DNA of 64,000 bases from Pandoraea vervacti (GCF_000934605.2 NZ_CP010897.2:3844001-3908000), one strand, 5' to 3'; positions 8,806-18,225 are shown, counted from the first letter of the stretch. Made by a program: numbers and translations. Notes: generated by a model not told the origin, from the letters alone.

Positions 8806-10151
8806 GCGCGCAGGCCGACATTCCCGGCCGGCTCCCGCGATGCGTCGACGACACGCGCCTCGGTACCGGCCGGAGGGCGCTCATCAACATGCGCGCCGCC
8901 GAGCCATTCGCGCCACAGGCGACGCAACACGCTTTCCGAGGCGAAGTCCCGCGGTGCCGAGGCCATCGCACCTCGACCGATGGTGATGGCGGCCGCGCAC
9001 CCCATCGCCTGAAATATGTCGCCGTCATGAGCTACCAGATTGGCGTACGCGACCTGATCGGTGGCATGGGAAAAGTCGGGGACCATCAATCTCAAGTAAA
9101 ACGGCAGTATCTCTTCGAGCGACGACGTCGAGTCGGGAAATGTCAAAAGAGACGCTGCCTGCGCCCGTTTCTCGAATTCGGCCAGTGATTTTTCCATGCT
9201 GCCGAACGCCCTCGCCTTGAACGAATCCTGCATGCCGGCGCAGTACAACACCGCCGATTTTCTATTCCGGTCGTCGGCCCCCATCACGGCAGTGGAGACG
9301 AGCACCATGCCGGGCACCGTCAGCCGGTCAATACGTTGCGTACCGTCGAGGCAAACCCCGATCTCCACGGTGTAGGCAAGAAGCTTGTTGCCTCGGTGAT
9401 CGACACGGCCCTGCGCCGTGGGATGCTCGCATACGGCGCGCATGAGGTTGGCGATCAGGCGCTTGGCCGGAAGCGTCGTGTCGATTTCTTTCGCAATGCG
9501 AGTTGCGAGGACTTCGGCATTCCAGGCCGCGATCGTTTGCAGCATGTCCGGTTGTTCGAGAATCGCTTCGGCGAGCGACTTCGCGGTTTCGCGACCATGA
9601 TCTTCCGGCAATCCGGTGCGTGCCCACGCGAGCGCCGCATCGATCAATGGCCTCGCCAACGCGAACATCGCCGGGTCCTGGTGAGGCGTGGGGCAAATCC
9701 ACGGGTTGTCGTTGTTTCCGTCGTTGCCGTTCGGCCACGGCCGATTTCCGGCCCCCATCAGGCGGTCGGCGACGATTTGTCCGACCGAGCCGATCACGCG
9801 GTACTGTCGCCGCCCGGGGTCCGCCTCCCGGTCCGTCTTTCCTTCATCGAGGACGACGCCGACCGGAATGTCTCTCGGCCTCATGTCGTGCGGGAGAGCG
9901 AGAGACGAGAAGATGTCTCGTGGCAGATCGTCGAGTCTGGCGTCGATGGTGTCGACGCGGGTGGCGATGGACGCCACGTCCTCGCGTAACGCGCTCGGCG
10001 ACATCGCCGTGGCGGGCATCGGCTGGGGTAGCGCCGCCGATACCTCACGCTGTCTCGTTCGCGTGCTTTCCTGTGTCGATGAGGTTTGCGCCGGGGGAAT
10101 CGGGCAATGATGGAGGGAGACGGAGGATGGCGAGGGCGAGTGGATTGGCAT
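8802..10151 (-). CDS. Hypothetical protein with disordered Ser/Pro/Thr-rich N-terminus (effector-like)
   Basis: Unrecognised 449-aa protein. Residues 1-65 are rich in Ser, Pro, Thr and Gln and lack a Sec signal or membrane segment, as in type III secreted effectors. The remainder looks globular and mostly helical. A stretch reading TVPGMVLVSTAVMG then RNRKSAVLYCAGMQDSFKAR faintly resembles the dermonecrotic-toxin-like (DUF6543) pattern of a hydrophobic strand followed by a VLY-x-P segment; this is weak. Cysteines are few. The ATG at 10151 was chosen for its GGAG 6 nt upstream; upstream in-frame codons have no Shine-Dalgarno. The gene is monocistronic and convergent with the permease, sharing four bases at the stops. 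No secretion or chaperone gene is nearby. Function unknown. Confidence 0.75.
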   Translation of the reverse strand: MPIHSPSPSSVSLHHCPIPPAQTSSTQESTRTRQREVSAALPQPMPATAMSPSALREDVASIATRVDTIDARLDDLPRDIFSSLALPHDMRPRDIPVGVVLDEGKTDREADPGRRQYRVIGSVGQIVADRLMGAGNRPWPNGNDGNNDNPWICPTPHQDPAMFALARPLIDAALAWARTGLPEDHGRETAKSLAEAILEQPDMLQTIAAWNAEVLATRIAKEIDTTLPAKRLIANLMRAVCEHPTAQGRVDHRGNKLLAYTVEIGVCLDGTQRIDRLTVPGMVLVSTAVMGADDRNRKSAVLYCAGMQDSFKARAFGSMEKSLAEFEKRAQAASLLTFPDSTSSLEEILPFYLRLMVPDFSHATDQVAYANLVAHDGDIFQAMGCAAAITIGRGAMASAPRDFASESVLRRLWREWLGGAHVDERPPAGTEARVVDASREPAGNVGLRA

Positions 10152-10317
10152 GATGCGCTCCGGGTTCGTAGAGGTGAGCATCGTCGGCGGCAATCGAACA
10201 AGAGACAGACCGGTACTGTCATCGCCCCGACCGATACCCACATCGTTCTCCCGACGCCGGACAGTCACTTTCAATATTCGGCCCGGCACAGGCGAGTCAT
10301 TTCCCCCGGGAGGCCCG

Positions 10318-13300
10318 TTAATGAAAGTTCCGGCTCGAAATCGTGAGTTCGCCGAGCATCGACGAGAGGTCGATCAGGCGATGCGCGACCAGATGGGTGA
10401 CGCGTTCCTCGCGCTGCCACACGCCCTCCACGCCCAGCAGCGACGACGCCAGCAATTCCTTGCGCTGCGCTTCGACCAGATCGGGCCAGACGATCACATT
10501 GATCACGCCCGTCTCGTCTTCCAGCGACACGAAGACCGTGCCGTTGGCCGTTCCCGGACGCTGGCGTCCCGTCACGATACCCACCGTGCGCACGCGTCGC
10601 CCGTGCACGCCGTCGGATTGCAATTCCTTCGCCGTGCGCACACGCATCTTTGTCAACTTCTCTCGCAGCAGCAGCAACGGATGACGTCTTAACGTCAGCC
10701 CCGTACTCGCATAGTCGGCCACGATGTCCTGCCCCTCGGCCATCGGCGGCAGCGCGACCTGCTCGTCGGCACTGCCCGGCGCGGCGTCGCGCAGGACCGT
10801 TGCCCCCAGCAACGGGGTAGGCGGCTGCCAGGCCGCCACGGTCCAACGCGCCTGACGTCGCCCACCGAGCAGTGCCGATAGGGCGTCCGCCGCGGCCAGT
10901 GCATCGAGATCCCGGCGCGATAACGTCGCGCGCGCCGTCAGATCGTCGATATCGGTGAAGGGGCGTTGCCTGCGCGCCGCCTCGATCGCTTTCGCGCCCT
11001 CGTCCGACAACCCTTTGACCAGCGACAACCCCAGTCGCACCGCCGGTCGGCGTGCATCCCCGCGTGCATCCCCGCGTGCATCCCCATACCGGCTGACTCT
11101 CGCCTCGGGACGCGACTCCACATCGCTCACGCACACATCCACCGCGCGAACTTCGACGCGATGCCGCCGCGCGTCCTGCACCAGTTGCGAGGCCGAATAG
11201 AACCCCATCGGCAAACTGTTGAGCAATCCGCACAGGAACATCTCGGGCGCATGGCACTTGAGCCACGCACTCGCATAGGCGAGCAACGCAAAGCTCGCCG
11301 CATGACTCTCGGGAAAGCCGTACTCGCCAAACCCCTCGATCTGTCGGCAGATCGCCTCGGCAAACTCCAGCGGATAGCCGTTCCTGAGCATGCCGTCGAC
11401 GATGCGCGTCTGGAATTTTTCCAAACCGCCCTTGCGTTTCCATGCGGCCATCGAGCGACGCAATTCGTCGGCATCTCCTGCGGTGAAGTCGGCCGCGATC
11501 ATCGCGATCTGCATGACCTGCTCCTGAAAGATCGGCACGCCCAGTGTGCGTTCCAGCGCAGGTTTGATCGCCTCGCAAGGGTAGTCGACCAACCTCGGAT
11601 GCTTTCGCCGCTTCAGATACGGATGCACCATGCCCCCCTGAATCGGCCCGGGCCGCACAATCGCCACCTGCACCACAAGGTCATAAAACTTCGTGGGCTT
11701 CAAACGCGGCAGCATGCTCATCTGCGCACGCGATTCGATCTGGAAAACGCCCACCGTATCGGCACGGCGAATCATGCCGTAAGTCGCCGGGTCGTCACGT
11801 GGAATGTCGGCCAGCTCGATCGGCGCCCCCCGCCATTCGCCCAACAGATCGAGCGTGCGCCGCAACGCACTCAGCATGCCCAGCGCAAGTACGTCGACCT
11901 TGAGCAGCTTGAGCGTCTCGATATCGTCCTTGTCCCACTGAATGACATAGCGACCTTCCATCGCTGCCGGCGCAATCGGCACCAGACGCGAGAGCTTGTC
12001 GCGCGAGATCACGAAGCCGCCGACGTGCTGCGACAGATGCCGGGGAAAACCGATCAGTCGCGCGACCAGATCGGCCCACAGACGTGTGAGCGGCGCATCC
12101 GGCGAGAGTCCCTGCGCCGCCATGCGTGCGAGCAGATTCTCTTTACCGTCCCACCACTGCTGACTCTGCGCGACCTGCTCGACGATGGACAGATCGATGC
12201 CCAACGCACGCCCGGTGTCGCGCACCGCACTGCGCATGCGGTAGCTGATGACCGTTGCGGCCAGCGCCGCCCGATCGTTGCCGTACTTCCTGTAGATGTA
12301 CTGGATGACGATCTCGCGTTTCTGGTGCTCGAAGTCGACGTCGATATCCGGCGGTTCCTTGCGCTCCTTCGACAGAAAACGACCGAACAGCACTTGCGCT
12401 TCATCGGGGTTCACCGCCGTGATGCCCAGGCAGTAGCACACGGCCGAGTTCGCGGCTGAGCCGCGCCCCTGGCACAGGATATTTTGACTGCGAGCGAAGC
12501 TCACAATGTCGTAGACGGTCAGGAAATACGGTTCGTATTCAAGCTCCCGAATGAGCTTCAGTTCCGTTTCCAGCAGCTTCCTCACCTTCTCCGGCACACC
12601 GTTCGGATAACGGCGTTTCGCCCCCTCCCAGACCTCCTGATGCAGATACGATTCCGGTGTGAACCCGGCCGGCACCAGTTCCTCCGGATACTCGTAGCGC
12701 AGCGTGCGCAAGTCGAAATGGCATCGCGACGCAATCGTGATCGTCTCGTCCAGTGCCGCTTTCGGATAAAGCCACGAAAGCCGCAGGCGGGGGCGCAAAT
12801 GCTGCTCGGCATTGGCAGTGAGCGCCAGTCCGCACGCCTGCACCGGCTTGCCCAGACCGATCGCCGTGAGCGTGTCCTGCAATGGTTTGCGCGAGCGCAC
12901 ATGCATGAGCACGTGACCTGTGGCGACGAGCGGCACACCGCATTCGTGAGAGATTGCGCGCAGCCGCGCCAGATGCGCATCGTCATCGGCACGGTGGTGA
13001 CGCTCCAGCGCCAGCCAGACGCGTCCCTCGCCAAAGGTGCGCGCCGCCCAGCGAGTCTGGGCCAACGTGCGCTCGTGGCTCGCACCGGGATCGGGCACGA
13101 GAATCATCAGGCACCCCCGCAAGCCACGCAGATGAGCGTGTGCCCCGGTCGGGGCGCTGAAGTCTCTCGCATGCAGGCGATAACTGCGGTTCGGCCCGCG
13201 CATACGCCCGAGCGTAATCATCTCCGACAAATTACCGTAGCCTTCGCGGTGCTGGGCAAGCGCGACCAGATGCACCGTGCCCAGTGCATCGAAGTGTCCG

Positions 13301-13932
13301 GGATCGATCAGTTCCGTGGAATCGCCGTGATCGCCGTGATCGCCTTGGTCGCCTTGGTCGTTGTAATGACTGTGGTTGGATGCCCTGGCGTCGACGCCGG
13401 ACAGCGGGGTCCGAGCCTGCTGCTGCGGTTGAGGCGACAGCGACGGATGCAGTAAAGAGGACTGAGGCTGGAAGGACTGAGGCTGAGAGCACTGAGGCTG
13501 GGAGCAATGAGACTGGGAAAGATGAGACGCAGGCGGGTTCGATGTTCGACCTTCCGGGACCACCGGTAATGGCGACGAGGTCCCTTCCGGGGTCAGCCGA
13601 AACTCGCTGCCCACGATCAAAGCCATGTGCTTGTGTTCGGGTTTCGCCACTTCCGCCAGCGCCCGGACGACGCCGGCCAGCGAACACTCGTCGGTGATCG
13701 CCAACGCCGTGTATCCGAGATGCACCGCCCGCGCGACCAATTCTTCCGGGTGCGACGCGCCCCGCTGAAACGAAAAATTCGACAGGCAATGCAACTCGGC
13801 ATACGCGGGCAGACTGCCGTCATCCTCACCGCGCAGGCGAGACGGATCGGCACCAGGCGTATCGATGCCGTCGTCGTTGGCGAGCAGCCCTTCGGCGGGC
13901 CCTTGCCATGAGAAGAAATCGTCGAAATTCAT
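10318..13932 (-). CDS. dnaE2: Error-prone DNA polymerase III alpha homologue (ImuC/DnaE2)
   Basis: 1204-aa C-family polymerase that performs mutagenic translesion synthesis in the SOS-induced ImuA-ImuB-DnaE2 mutasome. An N-terminal PHP domain is visible (ELHCLSNFSFQRGASHPEEL, ITDECSLAGVVRA). The polymerase active-site acidic triad lies in PDIDVDF (D529, D531, D533) and LKVDVLALG. The C-terminal OB-fold region contains VRTVGIVTGRQRPGTANG and ends with the typical ImuC tail HLVAHRLIDLSSMLG. The protein is longer than the usual 1030-1090 aa because of low-complexity insertions: a Q/S/P-rich plus GDQGDHGDHGD stretch around residues 140-205 inside the PHP domain, and RGD repeats around 950-960. 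It is the last gene of the operon, 58 bp after imuB, and so under the LexA box at 16689. Confidence 0.95.
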   Translation of the reverse strand: MNFDDFFSWQGPAEGLLANDDGIDTPGADPSRLRGEDDGSLPAYAELHCLSNFSFQRGASHPEELVARAVHLGYTALAITDECSLAGVVRALAEVAKPEHKHMALIVGSEFRLTPEGTSSPLPVVPEGRTSNPPASHLSQSHCSQPQCSQPQSFQPQSSLLHPSLSPQPQQQARTPLSGVDARASNHSHYNDQGDQGDHGDHGDSTELIDPGHFDALGTVHLVALAQHREGYGNLSEMITLGRMRGPNRSYRLHARDFSAPTGAHAHLRGLRGCLMILVPDPGASHERTLAQTRWAARTFGEGRVWLALERHHRADDDAHLARLRAISHECGVPLVATGHVLMHVRSRKPLQDTLTAIGLGKPVQACGLALTANAEQHLRPRLRLSWLYPKAALDETITIASRCHFDLRTLRYEYPEELVPAGFTPESYLHQEVWEGAKRRYPNGVPEKVRKLLETELKLIRELEYEPYFLTVYDIVSFARSQNILCQGRGSAANSAVCYCLGITAVNPDEAQVLFGRFLSKERKEPPDIDVDFEHQKREIVIQYIYRKYGNDRAALAATVISYRMRSAVRDTGRALGIDLSIVEQVAQSQQWWDGKENLLARMAAQGLSPDAPLTRLWADLVARLIGFPRHLSQHVGGFVISRDKLSRLVPIAPAAMEGRYVIQWDKDDIETLKLLKVDVLALGMLSALRRTLDLLGEWRGAPIELADIPRDDPATYGMIRRADTVGVFQIESRAQMSMLPRLKPTKFYDLVVQVAIVRPGPIQGGMVHPYLKRRKHPRLVDYPCEAIKPALERTLGVPIFQEQVMQIAMIAADFTAGDADELRRSMAAWKRKGGLEKFQTRIVDGMLRNGYPLEFAEAICRQIEGFGEYGFPESHAASFALLAYASAWLKCHAPEMFLCGLLNSLPMGFYSASQLVQDARRHRVEVRAVDVCVSDVESRPEARVSRYGDARGDARGDARRPAVRLGLSLVKGLSDEGAKAIEAARRQRPFTDIDDLTARATLSRRDLDALAAADALSALLGGRRQARWTVAAWQPPTPLLGATVLRDAAPGSADEQVALPPMAEGQDIVADYASTGLTLRRHPLLLLREKLTKMRVRTAKELQSDGVHGRRVRTVGIVTGRQRPGTANGTVFVSLEDETGVINVIVWPDLVEAQRKELLASSLLGVEGVWQREERVTHLVAHRLIDLSSMLGELTISSRNFH
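11051..11086 (-). repeat. In-frame 12-bp tandem repeat (x3) within dnaE2
   Basis: CGTGCATCCCCG is repeated three times (last base varied) and encodes ARGD-ARGD-ARGD. As 12 bp is a multiple of 3, copy-number change keeps the frame. Confidence 0.85.
13320..13364 (-). repeat. In-frame 9-bp tandem repeat within dnaE2 PHP insertion
   Basis: Five 9-bp units related to GATCGCCGT encode an NDQGDQGDHGDHGD-like acidic stretch in the polymerase N-terminal region. The units are degenerate toward one side. Confidence 0.8.
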
Positions 13933-13990
13933 CGGACAGCCATTCCACCTGTCTCAATCTGCCTCAGCCGCCTTAGCTGCCTCAGCTGCC

Positions 13991-15793
13991 TCAGCCGAAC
14001 AGACCATGCAAATACCACGCGGCATCGGCCCCTTTCACGGGACGCTCGCGAAACACCCACAGCAATGCCCCTGACGTATCGGCAGCAATGAAGTAGTCGC
14101 GCGTGACCGTACCCGGCTCCCACCACCCCGCCTCGATGCGCTCGGGTCCGCTCACCAGTTGCAACGGCCCCTGCCGCCACGGCCGCTCCTGTTGCACGCG
14201 CAATCGCTGCGGCGTATCGAGCAACCATGCCGGGCGCGGTGGCAAGGTGTTTGCGGTCTCCGGCAGATGACGGTTCGTCCCCGATGCCGCCCCTTGAGCC
14301 GCATGACCTGCGCCACGCCCGCCAGGATTGCTTCCCGCATTGCCTCCCGCATTGCATCCCGCATTGCCTCCATATGGCACGCTAACGAACGCCGCCTCGG
14401 GGCGATGATCGCCGCGCACTTGCAAACGTCGCACGTGCTCGTCTCCCAGACGCGCCGCTACGCGCTCCATCAGTTGCACGAAATCCTGCCGCTCACGCCC
14501 CGGCTCGGGCAGCAACGAACCGCTTTGCGGGACGTAAGGCGCCGTCTGCGTCACGTCGAGTCGCAGCGTCAGCACTGGCGCGACCAGCGGGGAACGGGCG
14601 AGCCGCTCCTTGCACAACGACAGCAAATGCGCCGGTGCCGCACTCGGCTCGGACAACCGGATGTCGAAGTGCGTCGGCGCCAGGGTTTCCCGGCCGAGCG
14701 GTTCGTGTTCGAGGATTAGCGTCAGGGCACGCGTTGCCAGTTGCCCGGCGGTGAGCCATCCCGTCAATTGCGCCAGCAGACGACGCAAGCCGAAAAGCAG
14801 CACGTCGACGTCGTGAGTGAGCGACGGTAACGGCAGCACCGCCTCGAAATACGGCGGTGCGCGATACCACGTCGGCGCCTCCGGCATCTCGCCATAGGCT
14901 CGGGCAAGCGAGGCAGGCAGTTCGCTGCCACACCGGCGTCTCACGCCCGCCGAAGGCAGCGCCCGCAATTCGCCCAACGTCGCACAACCGATCTGGGCAA
15001 GCCAGTCGAGCCACGGCCGGGCCTCGGACAACAACGCGACGGACAGCGAATCGAGTTGCTGGGGCAATGCCGCCAACGGGGGCGGCAACAAGCGCTCAGG
15101 AGGGTAAGCCGACGCGTTCGGTGCGTTCGATAGGTTCGGTGCGTTCGATACATTCGACCTGCCCGGCGCGAACGCCGTCATCGATGACGACGCATCCCCC
15201 GCCCTCGACGTCGGTGACGGCACCGTCACCGGCACGATCGAGCGGCGCGACGCCCGTGACTTCATCGCCGCCTGCATGTCCATCGTCGTCGGCGCATGGG
15301 GATCGACGCGCGCCGGCACCGCCTGCGCCGCGCGGGCGAGCAATGCTGCGGCACTGGCCGTGGCCGCGATGCCAAGCGAAGCCCGGTGCCCCAGCGCCTC
15401 TGCACTCTCCAGCACCTGCACCGCCAGCGAGGCCAGACCGCCGAACAAGCGCAAACTCGGCGCCACATCGATCACCACGCAATGCGGCGCGACGATCGCC
15501 ACATCGGGGCCGAAGCGCAGCAATGCCAGGGCCAGGGCTTCCAGCGCCTGCGCTTCGGCGGCTTCGTCACGGTCATGAAACCGCGCCTGTGGCAACAGAG
15601 CCAGCACACCGCCGCGACGCATACCCGATTGCACCCCGGCTGCCTGCGCCGCCTCGCTCGCTTGCCAGACACGCGACTGCGCCAGCACCACCGTCGTGTC
15701 GGGCGATACCTCGGCTTGTCCGTCCGCCCTCACAGGGACAGATGCCAACTCAAGCGCCAGATATGGCAGATGCAGGGCGATCCAGCAGGCCAT
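13991..15793 (-). CDS. imuB: ImuB, catalytically inactive Y-family polymerase-like mutasome protein
   Basis: 600-aa Y-family-like protein that bridges ImuA, DnaE2 and the beta clamp. The start MACWIALHLPYLALE matches the family, but the first catalytic acidic motif of true Y polymerases (D-x-D-x-F) is replaced by WIALHL, as expected for ImuB. VVIDVAPSLRLFGGL and LRALPSAGVRRRCG (finger/HhH-like) are recognisable, as is the DTSGALLWVFRERP C-terminal portion. The ATG at 15793 was chosen for GGAG six bases upstream; it overlaps the 3' end of imuA by 44 bp, indicating translational coupling. Low-complexity insertions are present (SNAPN repeats about 245-260; GGNAG repeats about 480-495). Damage-inducible through the LexA site upstream of imuA. 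Confidence 0.93.
   Translation of the reverse strand: MACWIALHLPYLALELASVPVRADGQAEVSPDTTVVLAQSRVWQASEAAQAAGVQSGMRRGGVLALLPQARFHDRDEAAEAQALEALALALLRFGPDVAIVAPHCVVIDVAPSLRLFGGLASLAVQVLESAEALGHRASLGIAATASAAALLARAAQAVPARVDPHAPTTMDMQAAMKSRASRRSIVPVTVPSPTSRAGDASSSMTAFAPGRSNVSNAPNLSNAPNASAYPPERLLPPPLAALPQQLDSLSVALLSEARPWLDWLAQIGCATLGELRALPSAGVRRRCGSELPASLARAYGEMPEAPTWYRAPPYFEAVLPLPSLTHDVDVLLFGLRRLLAQLTGWLTAGQLATRALTLILEHEPLGRETLAPTHFDIRLSEPSAAPAHLLSLCKERLARSPLVAPVLTLRLDVTQTAPYVPQSGSLLPEPGRERQDFVQLMERVAARLGDEHVRRLQVRGDHRPEAAFVSVPYGGNAGCNAGGNAGSNPGGRGAGHAAQGAASGTNRHLPETANTLPPRPAWLLDTPQRLRVQQERPWRQGPLQLVSGPERIEAGWWEPGTVTRDYFIAADTSGALLWVFRERPVKGADAAWYLHGLFG
14327..14374 (-). repeat. In-frame 12-bp tandem repeat (x4) within imuB
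   Basis: Four units of ATTGCNTCCCGC (last unit degenerate) encode a Gly-Asn-Ala-Gly-rich linker in ImuB. The length preserves the frame. Confidence 0.85.
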
Positions 15794-16667
15794 GCAAGAC
15801 TCCGGAAGCAGAAATGAAAGAGACCGTGGACGGCACGGGCGAAGGAGCGGGATCCGGCCGGGCATGCAACGGCGTGGCGTCGTCCCGGCTTCCCGCCGCC
15901 GGGTGTGATGCGCGCGTATAGGGTGCCGGCAACGTCAACCAAAGCGGTTCGAGACGAGGGGGCCCGCGACGCTTGTGAAACTGCACGCCGAGCCGACTAC
16001 CCTCGCCGACCGTCAGTCCCAATCGCAGCGATGCTGCCGAGGCGGTCGCGACCGCCGCCGCAGGGCGCATTACCCAGGTCAGCGTCTCACTGCCACCAGC
16101 GGCCACCTGAAGACGCCGGAGTTGCTCGGGCGTAGCCGACGGCAACCATGACAGCACCGCACCGCAGCAAGCACTCTTGAGCGCCTGCTCGGCGCACCAC
16201 AGCATGTCGCGGTCTTCGACCCTCATGCCTCTCCTGGCTCCCATGCCCCCCCTCTCTCCCCTGTGCCTCATCTCCCCCGTGGGGTCTCCGAGGTCCCGCG
16301 GACTCATGCCGCGCTGGCGTCTGGACGATGCCGACGCCGCAGATACCGGACGCATCACTACGCTGAGCCAACGCAGATCGATGCCCCAGCCCGCCAGCGC
16401 CGGGGCATACGGCAACATGGGCGGGCCAATGACCATCACCGGCTTGCCCGCCTGCGTCAGCGCACGCAGTGCCGGCGCAAGCAAGCGCCACTCCCCGATT
16501 CCCGGACGCTCGCTTAACAACTCCGTCACCGCACCATGCGGCCACCCGGCGCCGGGTAGCTCGGCGTCGAGTTCCGCAAAACCGGTGGTATGGCCCGCGC
16601 GATGGCAATGTGCCAGTTCGCTGGCACGCCATAACCCGGCAGGCAAGGAGGAAAGCGGCAGAGCCAT
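15750..16667 (-). CDS. imuA: ImuA, SulA/RecA-like mutasome protein
   Basis: 305-aa member of the ImuA (SulA/RecA-related) family, the first gene of the SOS mutasome operon; it partners ImuB and RecA in damage-induced mutagenesis. Family features seen are ELPGAGWPHGAVTELLSERPGIGEWRLL at the N-terminus and HKRRGPPRLEPLWL near the end. It is longer than common homologues (about 230-260 aa) because of an Arg/Gly/Met-rich insertion (RHRGERGGMGARRGM, about 135-150) and a longer C-terminus. I chose the ATG at 16667 (MALPLSS); a TTG 12 bp upstream is an alternative. Neither has a strong Shine-Dalgarno, and the LexA site lies only 22-41 bp upstream, so the leader must be very short. The 3' end overlaps imuB. 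Confidence 0.9.
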   Translation of the reverse strand: MALPLSSLPAGLWRASELAHCHRAGHTTGFAELDAELPGAGWPHGAVTELLSERPGIGEWRLLAPALRALTQAGKPVMVIGPPMLPYAPALAGWGIDLRWLSVVMRPVSAASASSRRQRGMSPRDLGDPTGEMRHRGERGGMGARRGMRVEDRDMLWCAEQALKSACCGAVLSWLPSATPEQLRRLQVAAGGSETLTWVMRPAAAVATASAASLRLGLTVGEGSRLGVQFHKRRGPPRLEPLWLTLPAPYTRASHPAAGSRDDATPLHARPDPAPSPVPSTVSFISASGVLHGLLDRPASAISGA

Positions 16668-16688
16668 CTGGAGAATCAAGCACCCGAA

Positions 16689-16708
16689 TACTGTATGAAT
16701 GTACAGTA
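16689..16708 (-). promoter_or_regulatory. LexA (SOS) box controlling imuA-imuB-dnaE2
   Basis: TACTGTATGAATGTACAGTA is a near-perfect SOS box: CTGT-N8-ACAG with TA flanks. It begins 22 bp upstream of the imuA ATG, so bound LexA would cover the promoter and transcription start. The operon should be silent until RecA-driven LexA cleavage. Confidence 0.93.
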
Positions 16709-16879
16709 TAGCAGTTCATGACGCCTTGACGGCCTTTCCATGCGCTGGCAATAACGTCGATGCCGCTTGCAGGCGAACGCCCGCCCGGCTAACGTGAGCG
16801 ACGTTGCACGACAACCGCACAGACTCCGCACAAGCTCCGCATAAATTCCGCACGAAAACCCGCACGAAAGCCGCCCCTC

Positions 16880-18190
16880 ATGCCGCTCCCGACTACCGCC
16901 ACCGCCCCCTTCTGCCCCTCGGAGGTCAAGGGCAGCATCGTCATCGACGCGCGCCAATCGCGCTGGGTCAAACTCAAACGCTTCGCCGGTCCCGGCCTGC
17001 TCGTCGCCATCGGCTATATGGACCCCGGCAACTGGGCGACGGACATTCAGGCCGGTTCGCAATTCGGCTATTCGTTGCTGTGGGTCGTGGCGCTATCGAG
17101 CCTCGCGGCCATCTTTCTTCAAATGCTCGCGGCCCGGCTGGGACTGGTCGCCGGGCGCGATCTCGCCCAGGCCAGCTACGAACGCTACGGTCGCACAGGG
17201 CGTCTCGTGCAATGGATCACCGCCGAAATTTCCATCATCGCGTGCGATATCGCCGAGGTGCTCGGTTGCGCATTGGCGTTCAAGTTGCTGCTGGGCGTGC
17301 CGATCACGTGGGGGATCGTCCTCACGGCGCTCGACACGATGATCGTGCTCGGCCTGCAAGGCAAAGGGTTTCGTCAGATCGAAGCGATCGTTTTCGGACT
17401 GATCGGCACAATGGCGTTCTGCTTCGTCGCGCAAGTGGCAATGGTGCCGCCCGACTGGCATGCCGTCGCCGCAGGTCTCGTACCCGGCGCACCCAGTCAT
17501 GACCGGCGCGACGCCATCGTGCTGGCGCTGGGCATCGTGGGCGCGACGATCATGCCGCACAACCTGTATCTGCACTCGTCCGTGGTACAAACCCGGCGGG
17601 TGATCGGCGGCAAGCGGGGCGACGTACGCGACACGCTCGCATTGGTGCGTATCGATACCTGGGGATCGCTGCTGATCGCCATGTGCGTGAATGCGGCAAT
17701 TCTGATTCTTGCGGGTTCGGTCTTTCATGCCAGCGGGCAGACCAACGTCACCGATATCGAACAGGCATATCAGTTGATCACGCCGATTGCGGGGGGCGCC
17801 GCGGCGTTCATGTTCGGCCTAGCGCTGCTCGCTTCCGGACAAAGCTCCACACTTACCGGCACCATCGCAGGACAGGTAATCATGGACGGCTTCCTGCGCA
17901 CCCGGATTCCGTGCTATCAGCGTCGGCTGATCACGCGCGGCCTTGCGCTCGTGCCCGCGCTGCTCGGTGTGCTGTGGCTCGGCGACGGTGCGGTAGGCAA
18001 GCTACTCGTGTGGAGTCAGGTATTGCTCAGCCTGCAATTGCCGTTCGCGATGTGGCCGCTCATTCGTTCGGTCAGCGACCCGCGCGTGATGAAAGGCCAT
18101 GCGATCGCACGCCCGACGCAGGCGTTTGCGTGGTGCCTTTTCGTCGTGATTACCGGCACCAACCTGTTACTGATCTTTGGACTGAATTGA
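16880..18190 (+). CDS. mntH: NRAMP family divalent metal (Mn2+/Fe2+) transporter
   Basis: 436-aa inner-membrane proton-coupled Mn2+/Fe2+ importer. About 11 membrane segments are visible. The metal-binding motif in TM1 is DPGNW (about residues 49-53), and the TM6 motif IMPHNLYLHSSVVQTR is intact, with Met and His of MPH. The ATG at 16880 begins a 30-residue soluble N-terminus before the first membrane helix; AAAGCC precedes it and the Shine-Dalgarno is poor. The gene is divergent from imuA and ends at a strong hairpin. No obvious MntR or Fur box was recognised upstream. A manganese exporter under a Mn2+ riboswitch lies at 45391, so both directions of Mn transport are in this window. Confidence 0.93.
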   Translation: MPLPTTATAPFCPSEVKGSIVIDARQSRWVKLKRFAGPGLLVAIGYMDPGNWATDIQAGSQFGYSLLWVVALSSLAAIFLQMLAARLGLVAGRDLAQASYERYGRTGRLVQWITAEISIIACDIAEVLGCALAFKLLLGVPITWGIVLTALDTMIVLGLQGKGFRQIEAIVFGLIGTMAFCFVAQVAMVPPDWHAVAAGLVPGAPSHDRRDAIVLALGIVGATIMPHNLYLHSSVVQTRRVIGGKRGDVRDTLALVRIDTWGSLLIAMCVNAAILILAGSVFHASGQTNVTDIEQAYQLITPIAGGAAAFMFGLALLASGQSSTLTGTIAGQVIMDGFLRTRIPCYQRRLITRGLALVPALLGVLWLGDGAVGKLLVWSQVLLSLQLPFAMWPLIRSVSDPRVMKGHAIARPTQAFAWCLFVVITGTNLLLIFGLN

Positions 18191-18192
18191 CA

Positions 18193-18225
18193 CGATGGCG
18201 GCACGGTATCGTCGTGCCGCCATCG
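18193..18225. terminator. Strong hairpin between convergent mntH and DUF1348 genes
   Basis: Perfect 13-bp stem CGATGGCGGCACG / CGTGCCGCCATCG with a 7-nt loop, starting three bases after the mntH stop. There is no T-tract, but the stem can act from both sides. Confidence 0.6.
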
